Positions 33,639 through 45,125 are shown, counted from the stretch's first letter. The stretch is DNA of 64,000 nt from Caldilinea sp. CFX5 (GCA_021405325.1 QWII01000038.1:1-64000); one strand, 5' to 3'. Notes: generated by a model not told the origin, from the sequence alone. A program made the numbers and translations.

Positions 33639-34745
33639 CTATGTGTCAAACAAAATGACGCCGCGGGCGACCTTACCGGCTTCCATGTCGTGGAAGGCTT
33701 GGGCCAACTCCTCTAGGCGGTAGCGCTGGCTGACCAGTTTGTCCACCGGCAGCCGACCGGCGCGATAGAGTTGGAGGAAATGGGGCAGGTCGAGATGGGG
33801 TCGCGCCGAGCCGGCAAAGGAGCCGAGCAGCCGCTTGTTCATCGCCACCAACACCGCCGGTGAGAGCGGCACATCCGCCTTCATCGAGTGCATCCCCATG
33901 ATCACCGCCGTGCCGCCGGAACGCACCCCACGCAGCGCCTGGTCGATGGTGACACCGGCGCCGACGCTGTCAAAGATAAAGTCGGGGCCGCCGCGTACTA
34001 CCTCACGCAGCGCTTCAATGGCGTTGGTCTCCCGCGAATTGATGGTATGGGTGGCGCCCAGTTCACGGGCAAAGGCAAACTTGCTCTCCATGACATCGAC
34101 GGCAATGATCGGGTAGCAGCCGGCCAGTTTGCAGCCCATGATCGCGCTCAGGCCGACGCCGCCGCAACCGATCACCGCGGCTGAACTGCCCGCCGGCACC
34201 TGCGCCGTGTTCAGCACCGCGCCCGTTCCGGTCAACACCGCGCAACCAATGATCGAGGCCACCTCAAAGGGAACATCATCCGGCAACAAAATGGCGCTGG
34301 CTTCATCGACGACGGCGTATTCGGACATGGTCGAAGCGCTCAGGTAATGTTTGAGCTTGACACCATCCGTAGTCGAAAGGCGGGTGGTGCCGTCGGGGAG
34401 GAGCGCTTGTAAAGTGGTGCCCGGCAACCGCTCACAGAGATTGTTCTGGCCGCGCAGACAGGCGGTGCATTGGTTGCACGCAGGGAGCCAGTTGACCAGA
34501 ATGCGGTCGCCCGGCTTGACTTTGCGCACTTCGGCGCCCACCGCTTCAACAATACCGGCTCCTTCGTGGCCCAACACCAGCGGCGGCATGGCGCGCAATT
34601 CACCGCGATAGGTGTGCAAATCGGAATGGCAGATGCCGGCAGCCTGCATCCGCACCAACACTTCGTAGGGCTTGGGTGGGTCGAGGTTGACTTCTTCAAT
34701 GGTCAGTTGATTGATTTCCCGCACAACGGCGGCTTTGGTTTTCAT
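33639..34745 (-). CDS. Zinc-dependent alcohol dehydrogenase (MDR family)
   Basis: A 368-residue medium-chain dehydrogenase. Catalytic zinc ligands are in GICHSD (Cys39) and GHEGAG; the structural zinc lobe is CNQCTACLRGQNNLC. The Rossmann motif is AVIGCGGVGLSA. The sequence resembles class III / glutathione- or mycothiol-type and NDMA-dependent alcohol dehydrogenases, so an alcohol or adduct rather than a sugar may be the substrate. It is followed on the same strand by the UlaG-like hydrolase and preceded by the SMP-30 protein. Confidence 0.92.
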   Translation of the reverse strand: MKTKAAVVREINQLTIEEVNLDPPKPYEVLVRMQAAGICHSDLHTYRGELRAMPPLVLGHEGAGIVEAVGAEVRKVKPGDRILVNWLPACNQCTACLRGQNNLCERLPGTTLQALLPDGTTRLSTTDGVKLKHYLSASTMSEYAVVDEASAILLPDDVPFEVASIIGCAVLTGTGAVLNTAQVPAGSSAAVIGCGGVGLSAIMGCKLAGCYPIIAVDVMESKFAFARELGATHTINSRETNAIEALREVVRGGPDFIFDSVGAGVTIDQALRGVRSGGTAVIMGMHSMKADVPLSPAVLVAMNKRLLGSFAGSARPHLDLPHFLQLYRAGRLPVDKLVSQRYRLEELAQAFHDMEAGKVARGVILFDT

Positions 34746-34837
34746 TGCGTTTGCCCTTGATCATGGATAATGTTTAGGAAGAAGGTGATGGGGGTAAGAG
34801 AAATGGCAATTCTTCGCCCTTTATCTACTTCTGTCAA

Positions 34838-35737
34838 TCAGCTTTGAGACAAAGGTGGATAGGCCAAATACCCTGGAAGCTTTAATGAAATCGCATACAA
34901 AGAGCTACTAGCGGCAATATAAAGCGTACACAGCTCCGGCCCGCCAAAGGTGCAATTCCCAGGGATCTCACCGGTGGGAATAAAGCCGATCACGGCGCCG
35001 CTGGGGGCAAAGATATAGATGCCGGCATGTTCGCCCTCACCGGCGGTCAGGTAGATGTTCCCGGCGACATCCAGGGCCATACCATCGCCGCCATTGCCGC
35101 TGCCGAAATCATAGATCACGCGGCGGCGTCGCCAGTTGCCGTTGGTATCCACATCATAGGCCAACAAGGTGCGGGCGCCGCCGGGCGCCGGGTTGTGATC
35201 AACCAGATAGATGGTGCGGTTGTCCGGCGTGATCAGAATGCCGTTGGGGGTCTCGGCGTCGTCGATCACACGGGTCAGCGAACCATCCAGTTCAATGCGG
35301 TAGACGGCCATGCAATCTTGTTCGAGATCATCTTGGTAGCCATAGCGTGGGTCGGTGAAGTAGATGCGCCCGGCGTTGTCAAAGCAGAGGTCATTCGGCG
35401 CATTGAGTTTCTTGCCCTGGTAGTGACTTGCCAGCGTGGTGATCGTGCCGTCATGTTCATAGCGGCGAACCGCCCGCGCCCCGCCATCTTTGCCGTCACA
35501 ACAGACCACGAGCCGCCCTTGGGCATCAAAATTCATGCCATTGGCGCGCAAACTCGGTTCTTGCCAGACGCTGGTCTGCCCGGTGGCTGGGCGGTAGACC
35601 AAAATGCGATTGTTGGGACAATCAGAAAAGTAGACATTGCCCTCAGCATCCGCCGCCGGCCCTTCGGCAAAGGCGCATCCTTGATACAATCGTTCCAAAC
35701 GGCTATCAGGGGAAAAGATCGTCTCCGGGCCAACCAT
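34838..35737 (-). CDS. SMP-30/gluconolactonase family beta-propeller
   Basis: A 299-residue six-bladed propeller hydrolase. Family landmarks are EGPAADAEGNVYFSD (Glu metal ligand), NGMNFDAQGRLVVCC, the NDLCFDNAGRIYFTDPRYG metal site, and ETPNGILITPDNRTIYLVD with the Asp ligand. These enzymes hydrolyse sugar lactones or organophosphate-like esters using Ca2+ or Zn2+. No signal peptide is seen. It lies between the LuxR-Kelch gene and the alcohol dehydrogenase. Confidence 0.92.
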   Translation of the reverse strand: MVGPETIFSPDSRLERLYQGCAFAEGPAADAEGNVYFSDCPNNRILVYRPATGQTSVWQEPSLRANGMNFDAQGRLVVCCDGKDGGARAVRRYEHDGTITTLASHYQGKKLNAPNDLCFDNAGRIYFTDPRYGYQDDLEQDCMAVYRIELDGSLTRVIDDAETPNGILITPDNRTIYLVDHNPAPGGARTLLAYDVDTNGNWRRRRVIYDFGSGNGGDGMALDVAGNIYLTAGEGEHAGIYIFAPSGAVIGFIPTGEIPGNCTFGGPELCTLYIAASSSLYAISLKLPGYLAYPPLSQS

Positions 35738-35777
35738 AGCGCCCCCTTTCTTTCGTTACTCGTCGCCAACGGCGATT

Positions 35778-37244
35778 TTAATCATTGGTAATTACCGGCA
35801 AAAAGGTGCGAATATTGCTCTGATATTGCAGATGGAGATCCAGATAATCGCCGCTCCAGCCGCCAATCAGATGAATGCGGCCCCCCTGGACAACCGCCCC
35901 CGGATTGCGCCATTCGCCGGTCAAGGGCGAGGGGAAGTTGCTCCAAAGGTTGTTGGTCAGATCAAAGCGTTCATGGGCCTCAATGGCATAGGGGCCGCCG
36001 CCCCCCAAGGCAAAGAGCGCCAGCCCATCATAGGCCAGTTGCAACCCGCTCCGCGGCGAGGACAAGGGCGGCAGATCGCGCCACTGATCCGTACTAAGGT
36101 TATAGGCTTCAGCGGTGGCAAGATCATGTTGCCCATCATGCCCGCCCACGACAAAGATTTCGTCATTGACCAGCGCGGCGCCAAAAAAGGCGATGGGCGT
36201 GCGCAGGCGACCAACCAACGTCCACCCCGGCATGGCGGCGTCGATGGCGGCCGGTGGGGTCAACTGCCAGATCTCATCGTGCATGTTCCGTCCATCCCAA
36301 CCACCCAGGAGATAGAGCGCGTTTTCATCGGCCACCAGCGCGGCGCCGGCCAATGGATTCGGCAATTGACCGGCAGGGCGCCATTGATCGCTCTCCGGGT
36401 CAAAGACAAAGAAACGGTCACTGATGGTAATGGCGGAAGATTGGGCGTCGTCGCCGCTGCGGCTGTTGCCGCCAGCCACATAGATCCGCTCCTTAAAGGT
36501 CACTGCCGCCAGATTGGCTAAAGCTGCGGGCAATGGCGGACCGGTGCGCCAGTCATTCACCTGTAGATCATAAATATCAACGGTGGGAACCGTGCTGCCG
36601 CCCGTTGTCTCACCACCGATGGCATAGAGTCGGTTGGTCAGGGCAACAACGGCCAACCGGCTGCGTTGCGTCGTCAAAGGCAACCGTTGCTCCCAGCGTG
36701 CTTGTAAGCGGGGCGCCGGCTGCCCCAGGACGGTGCGGTTACTGTCACTAAGCAGATCTGAAGAGGCTTTCCCCCAGATTGGCAACTGGGGTGTCAACAA
36801 CGCGGCCAGCACCAGTGCCAGGGCGCCGACCAGATAATAAGTCTGCCAGTGCGCCGGTTGCATGGGGAGATCAAACAGCGGCGCCGGTTCTAGTGGCGGC
36901 TGGGGCGCCGGCTCCGCGAAGGGGGCGGGCGATGCAACAGTCGGGTCATCGCGGCCGGCTTCCTCAACGGTCTCGTCAGCCTCGCCGGGCGTCTCCATGC
37001 CGGGGAGGGTCAACCAGTTGCGTTGCACCAACACAATCGAGGCTTCGGTGCGGCTGTTGACCTGCAATTTTTCAAAGATATTACGCAGGTGAACCTTGAC
37101 TGTGTGTGGGCTGATCACCAGGGAGCGGGCAATTTCGGCGTTGGTCGCGCCGGTCGCCAACAGGCGCGCCACTTCCATCTCGCGCTCACTCAGCGGATTA
37201 TGGTCGTGCTTATCAGCTAGAATTGAAATTGTTTCGTCAGTCAC
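35778..37244 (-). CDS. Membrane-tethered LuxR-type HTH protein with extracytoplasmic Kelch propeller
   Basis: A 488-residue protein with an unusual domain order. A LuxR/GerE HTH spans residues 16-78 ([20 protein letters not shown], then [14 protein letters not shown]). An acidic, Pro-rich linker (~82-130) and one membrane helix (~137-155) follow. Residues ~185-480 form Kelch repeats with the typical GG doublets and spaced Tyr/Trp ([54 protein letters not shown]). The layout implies a one-component sensor: ligand or wall contact outside, DNA binding inside. It is co-oriented with the SMP-30/dehydrogenase genes, which may be its targets. The tail ends FLPVITND. Confidence 0.85.
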   Translation of the reverse strand: MTDETISILADKHDHNPLSEREMEVARLLATGATNAEIARSLVISPHTVKVHLRNIFEKLQVNSRTEASIVLVQRNWLTLPGMETPGEADETVEEAGRDDPTVASPAPFAEPAPQPPLEPAPLFDLPMQPAHWQTYYLVGALALVLAALLTPQLPIWGKASSDLLSDSNRTVLGQPAPRLQARWEQRLPLTTQRSRLAVVALTNRLYAIGGETTGGSTVPTVDIYDLQVNDWRTGPPLPAALANLAAVTFKERIYVAGGNSRSGDDAQSSAITISDRFFVFDPESDQWRPAGQLPNPLAGAALVADENALYLLGGWDGRNMHDEIWQLTPPAAIDAAMPGWTLVGRLRTPIAFFGAALVNDEIFVVGGHDGQHDLATAEAYNLSTDQWRDLPPLSSPRSGLQLAYDGLALFALGGGGPYAIEAHERFDLTNNLWSNFPSPLTGEWRNPGAVVQGGRIHLIGGWSGDYLDLHLQYQSNIRTFLPVITND

Positions 37245-37282
37245 AGACGCTGTTTTACTCTAGGTTATCTTCGCTCTACTAT

Positions 37283-37711
37283 TTACCGGACGATCACCAG
37301 ATCTTCTTCCAACATGGTCGCCAGGGTATTCATATAGAGGGTGACATCCTCCCGGCAATTGCGTCGCAGGTAGCGTCGCTCCTGGCCCAGCCGTTGTAAG
37401 ACGCGCTGGTCGGAAAGGTTTTCCAGGTGAATCACATCCTGGTAGTCAAAGCCCATTGCTTGTAAAGTCAGGAAGAGCGTATCCAGGGAATGGCCGCTAC
37501 CTTCGCAGTAATCTTTGGCATGTTCGCTCCACTCATTCAGCCGGTGATCGGCGACTTGGACAATTTCGCGATCGGTCAGCGTGGTGATCGTCTGCACCAG
37601 ATGACCACAGTTGCAGCGCCCCATATGGCCCCATTCATAGTGTGCGCCCGCAGTCAAGCGCTGGGCGGTGGTGCGTAAGGCGTCAATTAATTCAGGCTTG
37701 CTCTTTGCCAT
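37283..37711 (-). CDS. Conserved-looking hypothetical protein
   Basis: A 142-residue soluble protein not assigned to a family with certainty. It has a Cys/His cluster near the N-terminus (HMGRCNCGHLVQ), a CEGSGHSLD loop in the middle and RRNCRED near the end, suggesting metal binding. It is Leu-rich and predicted mostly helical. It lies 38 nt upstream of the LuxR-Kelch gene on the same strand, so it could be co-transcribed. GGAAAG lies before the ATG. Confidence 0.7.
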   Translation of the reverse strand: MAKSKPELIDALRTTAQRLTAGAHYEWGHMGRCNCGHLVQTITTLTDREIVQVADHRLNEWSEHAKDYCEGSGHSLDTLFLTLQAMGFDYQDVIHLENLSDQRVLQRLGQERRYLRRNCREDVTLYMNTLATMLEEDLVIVR

Positions 37712-37837
37712 GTGTGCTTTCCTTCATCCCATCACGATCATCGTTCGCCAAATAGATTATACCACCACCCGCGGTTGGTCGGATAGTTTCAAAGTTTCTG
37801 TAAGCGGGCTTGAGCCGACAAATCAGTCGGAAAAGGA

Positions 37838-37867
37838 TTGACCAGCGTATTGTTTTGGTGCTATACT
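37838..37867 (+). promoter_or_regulatory. Sigma-70-type promoter of the DUF433 remnant
   Basis: TTGACC (37838-37843), an 18-nt spacer and TATACT (37862-37867), followed by GAGGAAGG before the ATG at 37911. Expression signals remain although the gene is broken. Confidence 0.65.
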
Positions 37868-37910
37868 TGAGCGATAGATTGTTACAGACTCTTGAGGAAG
37901 GTAACACAGG

Positions 37911-38119
37911 ATGAGTGTAGAAATTGAACCAACCGAGCATCCATATGTGGTTCGTCATGCAGGCATTGGACGCGGCGAGCCGATTATTATCTTGATCACC
38001 AAACCGAGATCGAAGAACTCATTGCAGCCAATCGTATTGAGCATGTACTACAGAAAAGGGGGTTAGTGATGGATAAGAACGGCGTCATTGATCTATCGCG
38101 AACCACGGAGAAAGCCTGA
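37911..38119 (+). pseudogene. DUF433-type antitoxin-like gene with internal frameshifting deletion
   Basis: The first frame (37911-38066) begins MSVEIEPTEHPYVVRHAGIG with RGEPIII, a normal DUF433 start. It then jumps: the family's C-terminal YxDHQxEIEELIxxN segment continues in another frame as LDHQTEIEELIAANRIEHV (37991-38119). About 35 central residues, including the predicted winged-helix core, are missing. DUF433 proteins often sit before a DUF5615 PIN-like toxin; none is seen here, so the partner is lost too. The promoter and ribosome-binding site are intact. A short peptide of 51 residues would still be made. Confidence 0.75.
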
Positions 38120-38179
38120 ACATATTCATTCATCCGGTGTACTCATCCTGCACCACCAGACCAGAAAAGATAAAAACGT
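38120..38179. other. leuS leader
   Basis: 60 bp between the DUF433 remnant and leuS. No clear T-box, terminator or other riboregulator is recognised; only a weak AAAAGA precedes the leuS ATG. Confidence 0.4.
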
Positions 38180-40681
<2,502 letters not shown>

Positions 40682-40879
40682 CGGGCGGGTGATTTGAACT
40701 TTTCTTGAGTTTGACCCTTTGCCCAAAGGGGGTAGAAAAGGGATGAACTTGGTGTAAAGTAGAAGTAGTGAAAAAACTGTAGACCAAGGACATCCCCAAT
40801 GAACGATACCTAAGAAAAAGCTGTGTGCATCTTATTTTCTCCTTTGTCTACGATGATTGTCTCTATGAACCCTAATCAT

Positions 40880-41329
40880 CTACCATTCTTCTAACTCATG
40901 TGGTTCCCCCACACGTACAAGTAAGACCGGCGCCGGCGCTTTGCACACAACCCCGTCGGCGGTGCTGCCCAACACCCAGCGGTTGAAGCCGCCGTGACCA
41001 CGCGTACTCATGACGATCAGGTCAATCGCATTTTGGGCGGCATAGCGCACAATCTTGGGGGCGGCCCCCGTGCCGCCGCCGCCTTCAATGCTGACAATCG
41101 CCACGGCAACGCCGGCTGCGCGCACTTTTTCCGCCACCGGCGTTAACACCGTCACCACCTCAGCCGCTGCGGCTGCTTCCCTTTGTGGGCTGCGCCATTC
41201 CAGGAGAGGCGGAATCACCTTTAGCAAAATCAACTGAGCGCCAAACTGTTGGGCCTGGGCAATGGCATAGGGCAGCGCTTCTTCCGCCAGCGCCGAACCA
41301 TCCAACGGTAGCAGAATTTTTTGGTACAT
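40880..41329 (-). CDS. Universal stress protein (single domain)
   Basis: A 149-residue UspA fold. The N-terminal ILLPLDGSALAEEAL and the C-terminal ATP-loop STRGHGGFNRWVLGSTADGV (G-x2-G-x9-GS/T) mark an ATP-binding Usp. It is the first member reading left to right of a dispersed set (41403, 47445, 61449 plus remnants). GGAAAT/AAGGAAAT lies upstream. It is separated from the tandem-Usp gene by 73 nt, so they may be co-transcribed. Confidence 0.93.
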   Translation of the reverse strand: MYQKILLPLDGSALAEEALPYAIAQAQQFGAQLILLKVIPPLLEWRSPQREAAAAAEVVTVLTPVAEKVRAAGVAVAIVSIEGGGGTGAAPKIVRYAAQNAIDLIVMSTRGHGGFNRWVLGSTADGVVCKAPAPVLLVRVGEPHELEEW

Positions 41330-41402
41330 GCTGATTTCCTTCGCTTCAAGAGTTCCATACCATCAGAATCGTCGAGGTTACGTACTAGCGTTTTCGCTCA
41401 TC

Positions 41403-42320
41403 TTAGATCGAATCCGTTGGCGGATTGTGAATCATCAGTAAGGGACAGGTGACGCCCCGTAAGACCTTATTGGCGACGCTGCCGTAGATCCAACGCCGTA
41501 GGCCGCTACGCCCGTGGGTGCTCATTACCAGGAGGTCAATGTCTTCGCTTTCTGCCGTGGCAATGATGGTTGGCGCCACATCGCCCGTCACTGCTTTGCA
41601 GACACAGACCACGCCCTCGGCTTGGAAGGGTTGGGCTTTCTGTTGCAGATAAGCGATGGCGTTCGTCTGCCATGTGGTAAGCAGGGCTTGCGCTTCTGCG
41701 CTATCCTTGTGTAAAAAGAGATCTTGATTGCGATCATCCAGTGACTGAATCACCTGCAACAGCAAGAGTTCAGCGCCGGTCGCTTTGGCCAGGGCGCCGG
41801 CTTTGGGTAAGGCTTGCTCGGCCAAGGCGGAACCATCCAGCGGCACCAAAAGGCGGCGCAGTTTGTCGCCGGGCAAAGCCATCGCTTCACGCACCAGGAA
41901 GACCGGCAACGGCGTTTCGCTCACGATGCGTTCGGCCACGCTGCCCAGCGCCCAACGGACAAAGCCGGAGCGGCCGTGGGTGGTCATGGCAATCAGATCG
42001 ACCTGCGCCGTTGCCGCTGCCTGCAAAATACCGCCGGCGGCGTCCTCCTCCACCACATAGGCTTCGACTTGAAAGCCGGCGGCTTCCAACTGCCGACCCT
42101 GTTTGGTGATATATGCTTCGGCGCTGGAACGCAGATGGGTGAAATAGTTGGGCGGCAGATAGCGCCCCTGCGCCACCACATAGTGCGTTGGGTCCATGAC
42201 CGTTACCAACACCAGCGTTGTTTCACCGGGCGTAGCCAGGCGTTGAAGATGGGGTAACACTTGCTCCGCCAAGATTGATCCATCCAGGGGAACTAAAATT
42301 TTGCGATAGAAGCCAATCAT
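41403..42320 (-). CDS. Universal stress protein, two tandem Usp domains
   Basis: 305 residues with two UspA domains. Domain 1 starts KILVPLDGSILAEQVL with loop THGRSGFVRWALGSVAE. Domain 2 starts LLVPLDGSALAEQAL with loop STHGRSGLRRWIYGSVANKV. Tandem Usps bind ATP in one or both halves. The open frame reaches 42449, but the extra residues are encoded by a dispersed repeat; AGGAG is correctly spaced for ATG at 42320. The C-terminal ~50 residues are the parent type of two decayed fragments near 61.3 and 62.1 kb. Confidence 0.92.
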   Translation of the reverse strand: MIGFYRKILVPLDGSILAEQVLPHLQRLATPGETTLVLVTVMDPTHYVVAQGRYLPPNYFTHLRSSAEAYITKQGRQLEAAGFQVEAYVVEEDAAGGILQAAATAQVDLIAMTTHGRSGFVRWALGSVAERIVSETPLPVFLVREAMALPGDKLRRLLVPLDGSALAEQALPKAGALAKATGAELLLLQVIQSLDDRNQDLFLHKDSAEAQALLTTWQTNAIAYLQQKAQPFQAEGVVCVCKAVTGDVAPTIIATAESEDIDLLVMSTHGRSGLRRWIYGSVANKVLRGVTCPLLMIHNPPTDSI

Positions 42321-42353
42321 GTGCATTCTCCTCTCGTAATGATCCACAGCCCC

Positions 42354-42458
42354 CTGATGTGAAAATAGAACCCCGCACGTCAGTAAGGGGTGGCCGCCCG
42401 CTAACGCTAGGCGGTTCTGATTTCCTCCTTTGTGGCGCCGCCAAGGCATGTGACCTAT
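42354..42458. repeat. Fourth copy of the repeat found at 6011-6350
   Basis: TGTGAAAATAGAACCCCGCACGTCAG..., then GGCGGTTCTG and the end GGCGCCGCCAAGGCATGTGACCT-type block. Its interior and end nearly match copy 3 at 6249-6350, 36 kb away. It supplies the false N-terminal extension of the tandem-Usp frame. Confidence 0.85.
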
Positions 42459-42477
42459 TCACAGGATATAGCGGTGT

Positions 42478-42545
42478 TGTTATGCGCTGATTCAGTTCCT
42501 ATTTAGTTTCTGACAGATCGTGTTTCAATTTTGAAACAGGTCAAG
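42478..42545. repeat. Dispersed ~65-bp repeat with 18-bp palindrome, copy 1
   Basis: Matches 51826-51892 at most positions. It contains the perfect palindrome TGTTTCAATTTTGAAACA (42521-42538). It lies about 200 nt upstream of the tandem-Usp start. Confidence 0.65.
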
Positions 42546-42577
42546 GGTGTGCCCAAAAGTCAAGCACGATCTGTATT

Positions 42578-44560
42578 CTAGCTCTCGGCGAGTAAGTTCC
42601 AATACGTAAGCCACCAGACAATGGCCAGGGATAGGAGGGTCAATAGGGCCAGATGCAGACGTGTCCAGCGGGGAATAGATGGCTGTGCCGCGCTTAATGC
42701 TCCCCGCCAGAGCCAGCCGGCGCTCACGGTCAGGCCCGCAGCCAACAGCGCCAGCAGCCAGGGCAACAGCAGAATCATATCGACAATGGGCGGCGCGCCA
42801 AAGAAGAGGCGGGGTACGCCAAACGCCGGCTCTATATCGCCCATGACGCTTACGAACGCCACTAGGAAGATAAGAAAGATGAGGCCAAAAGCAGTCGCCA
42901 ACCAGCGGGCCAAACGAAGGACAAAGGGCGGTTTCTCCCTCGCGCCCCGCCGCCATAGCGCTCCAATCAGCCAGGCTAAACTGGAAATGGTAAAGAGCAG
43001 CAGCGTTAGCAAAAGGAGCAGTGCGCTAAAGGAGAGGGTAGCATACCAGGGAACCTGGAAGGCGGAAGTAGCCGTGAAGCTCAGAAAAGCCGGACGACCG
43101 TCCAATGACAACCACTGCGTCCCATCCGCACCAGTGTGGAAGGCCAGATATTCTTCCCGTTCCTGGTGACGAAAGAGTCCTGATTCGACCTCGACATAAC
43201 GCGCGGCGTCTCCCTCTACTACAAGCTGCAAATAGCCATCGGCGGTGGCGCTCACCTGAGCCGCTTCCAGCAAACGAATGATTTTGCCGGCGCCGCTAAA
43301 TTCAGCGCGCGCCAGGTGATATTCACCAGTGTAGGCGGCTAACCGGTCAGCCGCGCCTGGCGTTGGGGTCAACATGGGCAGCGCCGGCGCAGGATAATAG
43401 TGGTCCATAAAGGCTTGCCAAAGCTGGGCCGGGGCATTGATGCCCCCCAGCCCATTGTAGACGACATAGAGGCCCACCGCTTCATCCGGCAAGAGGTAGA
43501 GCGCGGCATTGAACTGAAAGGTAGAGCCGCGATGGAAGAGAACAGCCTGACCGTTTACCTGCTGCCGCATAAAGCCGTAGCCCATGCCCTCTAGCCGGGG
43601 ATCAGGCGCGTATTGAAGGCGGTGCATTGCCTGGATGGTGGCGGGTTGGAGAATGGTTGTGTCGGCGTAACGACCATCTTGCAAATGAGCGAGCATAAAG
43701 CGTGCCATATCGGCTGCCGGCGCACTCATGGCGCCGGCCGGATAAGCCGGCATGAAGACAAAGCCCCCTTTCAGATTACGATAGTCGCCTGCACCATAGC
43801 CGGCGGCCAGGTCGTCCGCCCATTCAAGCGGAACCGGTTGCCGCAGCGTGCTACGGCTCATCGCCAGCGGGACAAAGATCTGCTCTTCGACATAGTCGGC
43901 AAACGACGCACCGGAGACGCGCTCGACAATATACCCGGCCAGCGCCGTACCATAGTTGGAATATGCCTGCACACGCCCCGGTGGAAAAACCCGTGCCGGT
44001 TGCAGTTCGATCAGATATTGGCGTAAGGGCATCATTTTGTCTGGCGACAAGACGAACAGCGCTTCACCAACATCTTCAAAGCCGGGGGTATGGGTCATCA
44101 GATGTGCCAGGGTGATTGGTTCAGCAAAGGTGGCCGGAATCGTGAAGTCGAGATAGTCATTGACATCGGCATGAAGGTCGAGTTTTCCCTGTTCGACAAA
44201 CTGCATGACGGCCGTCCAGGTGATAAGCTTGCCCACCGAACCGGTGCGGAAGAGGGTGCGTTCCCCATCCACCGGCCGGTTTTGTTCCCGATCAGCAAGG
44301 CCATAGCCTTTAGCCAGCAGCAGTTGGCCGTCAGCCACCACCGCCACCGCAGCGCCGGGGATCGCCAGCTCTGCCAGTTGGCGGCTAATGGTTGCGTCTA
44401 AAAATTGGTCCAAGTTCGGTAAATTGGCCGGGGCATCGGGCGCTTGGGCCCGCGCGGGGGCAGGCAACACCCCGCTTCCGCAAAGCAACAGCCAGAAACA
44501 GAGCCAGAGCCACCACCACCGTAAGCGCTGTTTTACCTTTTGGGCAGCAAATGTTTGCAT
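42578..44560 (-). CDS. Serine beta-lactamase-fold hydrolase with C-terminal membrane domain
   Basis: 660 residues. A signal peptide (cleavage after ARA near residue 38) is followed by a class C beta-lactamase / DD-peptidase-like domain. The SxxK is SVGK (~109-112), the YxN is YSN (~198), and an HRG-type third motif is HRGST (~340). A lipocalin-like or DUF3471-type stretch (~410-480) precedes four to five membrane helices (~495-650). Members act as esterases, D-aminopeptidases or penicillin-binding proteins; the exact substrate is unknown. The membrane tail makes it a tethered extracytoplasmic enzyme, perhaps acting on wall peptides. Confidence 0.88.
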   Translation of the reverse strand: MQTFAAQKVKQRLRWWWLWLCFWLLLCGSGVLPAPARAQAPDAPANLPNLDQFLDATISRQLAELAIPGAAVAVVADGQLLLAKGYGLADREQNRPVDGERTLFRTGSVGKLITWTAVMQFVEQGKLDLHADVNDYLDFTIPATFAEPITLAHLMTHTPGFEDVGEALFVLSPDKMMPLRQYLIELQPARVFPPGRVQAYSNYGTALAGYIVERVSGASFADYVEEQIFVPLAMSRSTLRQPVPLEWADDLAAGYGAGDYRNLKGGFVFMPAYPAGAMSAPAADMARFMLAHLQDGRYADTTILQPATIQAMHRLQYAPDPRLEGMGYGFMRQQVNGQAVLFHRGSTFQFNAALYLLPDEAVGLYVVYNGLGGINAPAQLWQAFMDHYYPAPALPMLTPTPGAADRLAAYTGEYHLARAEFSGAGKIIRLLEAAQVSATADGYLQLVVEGDAARYVEVESGLFRHQEREEYLAFHTGADGTQWLSLDGRPAFLSFTATSAFQVPWYATLSFSALLLLLTLLLFTISSLAWLIGALWRRGAREKPPFVLRLARWLATAFGLIFLIFLVAFVSVMGDIEPAFGVPRLFFGAPPIVDMILLLPWLLALLAAGLTVSAGWLWRGALSAAQPSIPRWTRLHLALLTLLSLAIVWWLTYWNLLAES

Positions 44561-44635
44561 GGAATCACTCTCAAAAATCTATTTCCGTTTTGCCAGTAAA
44601 GAACAGGAATGGCTCATCAAATGAACTGCGCCTGC

Positions 44636-44956
44636 CTACTTGATGCGCTGCCAGCTTGCCTGCATGGATACGTGCTGCGGGTCAGTCAGATCCAGGACGG
44701 CCGTCCACAAATACGTTTGGGGCCACTGTGTAAAGTCGGCTGCCAGCCAATACAATAATCGCACTGACCATTTGTGTTCGTTGGGCTGCCAACCTACTGG
44801 CATCATCTGCACCTCGACCTGCTCGCCCTGGCGCTTGATCTGGTATTCGCCCGTCACAATACCGACCGCGGGATCGCCTGTGATCGTGAACAGTCCCTTT
44901 GTCTGGGCGCCGTCAATCAGGCTCAGTAGGTTTGGCAGGGCTGGGGTGAAGGCCAC
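44636..44956 (-). pseudogene. Hypothetical protein, probably 5'-truncated
   Basis: A 106-residue frame starting with a GTG that has no good ribosome-binding site. Coding-like sequence continues upstream in frame (…TYDIAFKERTLTVAF) for about 23 more codons without any ATG/GTG/TTG, until it runs into the palindromic element at 45025-45124, where an in-frame stop appears. This suggests the original 5' end was lost or displaced by the element. No family recognised; the sequence has Trp/Leu-rich strands (WSVRLLYWLAADFTQWP) and could be a small beta-fold protein. Confidence 0.5.
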
Positions 44957-45024
44957 AGTCAGCGTCCGCTCCTTGAAAGCAATATCATAGGTATTCGGGT
45001 CGAGTCTTAAACCGGGTTGGTGAA

Positions 45025-45124
45025 TTAATAACTGATGTTATGCAGTTTCCCCTGGGAACGCCGGCATCCCTGCCGGCTGCCGCTAGAGATGGCGGTGCTC
45101 CCACTGCGTAACATCAGTTATTAA
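45025..45124. repeat. 100-bp element with 22-bp terminal inverted repeats
   Basis: TTAATAACTGATGTTATGCAGT (45025-45046) and its inverted copy (45103-45124) differ at one position. The interior has its own small palindrome (GCCGGCATCCCTGCCGGC). It ends 2 nt before the stop codon of the 30-residue membrane peptide gene. Confidence 0.8.
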
Positions 45125-45125
45125 G

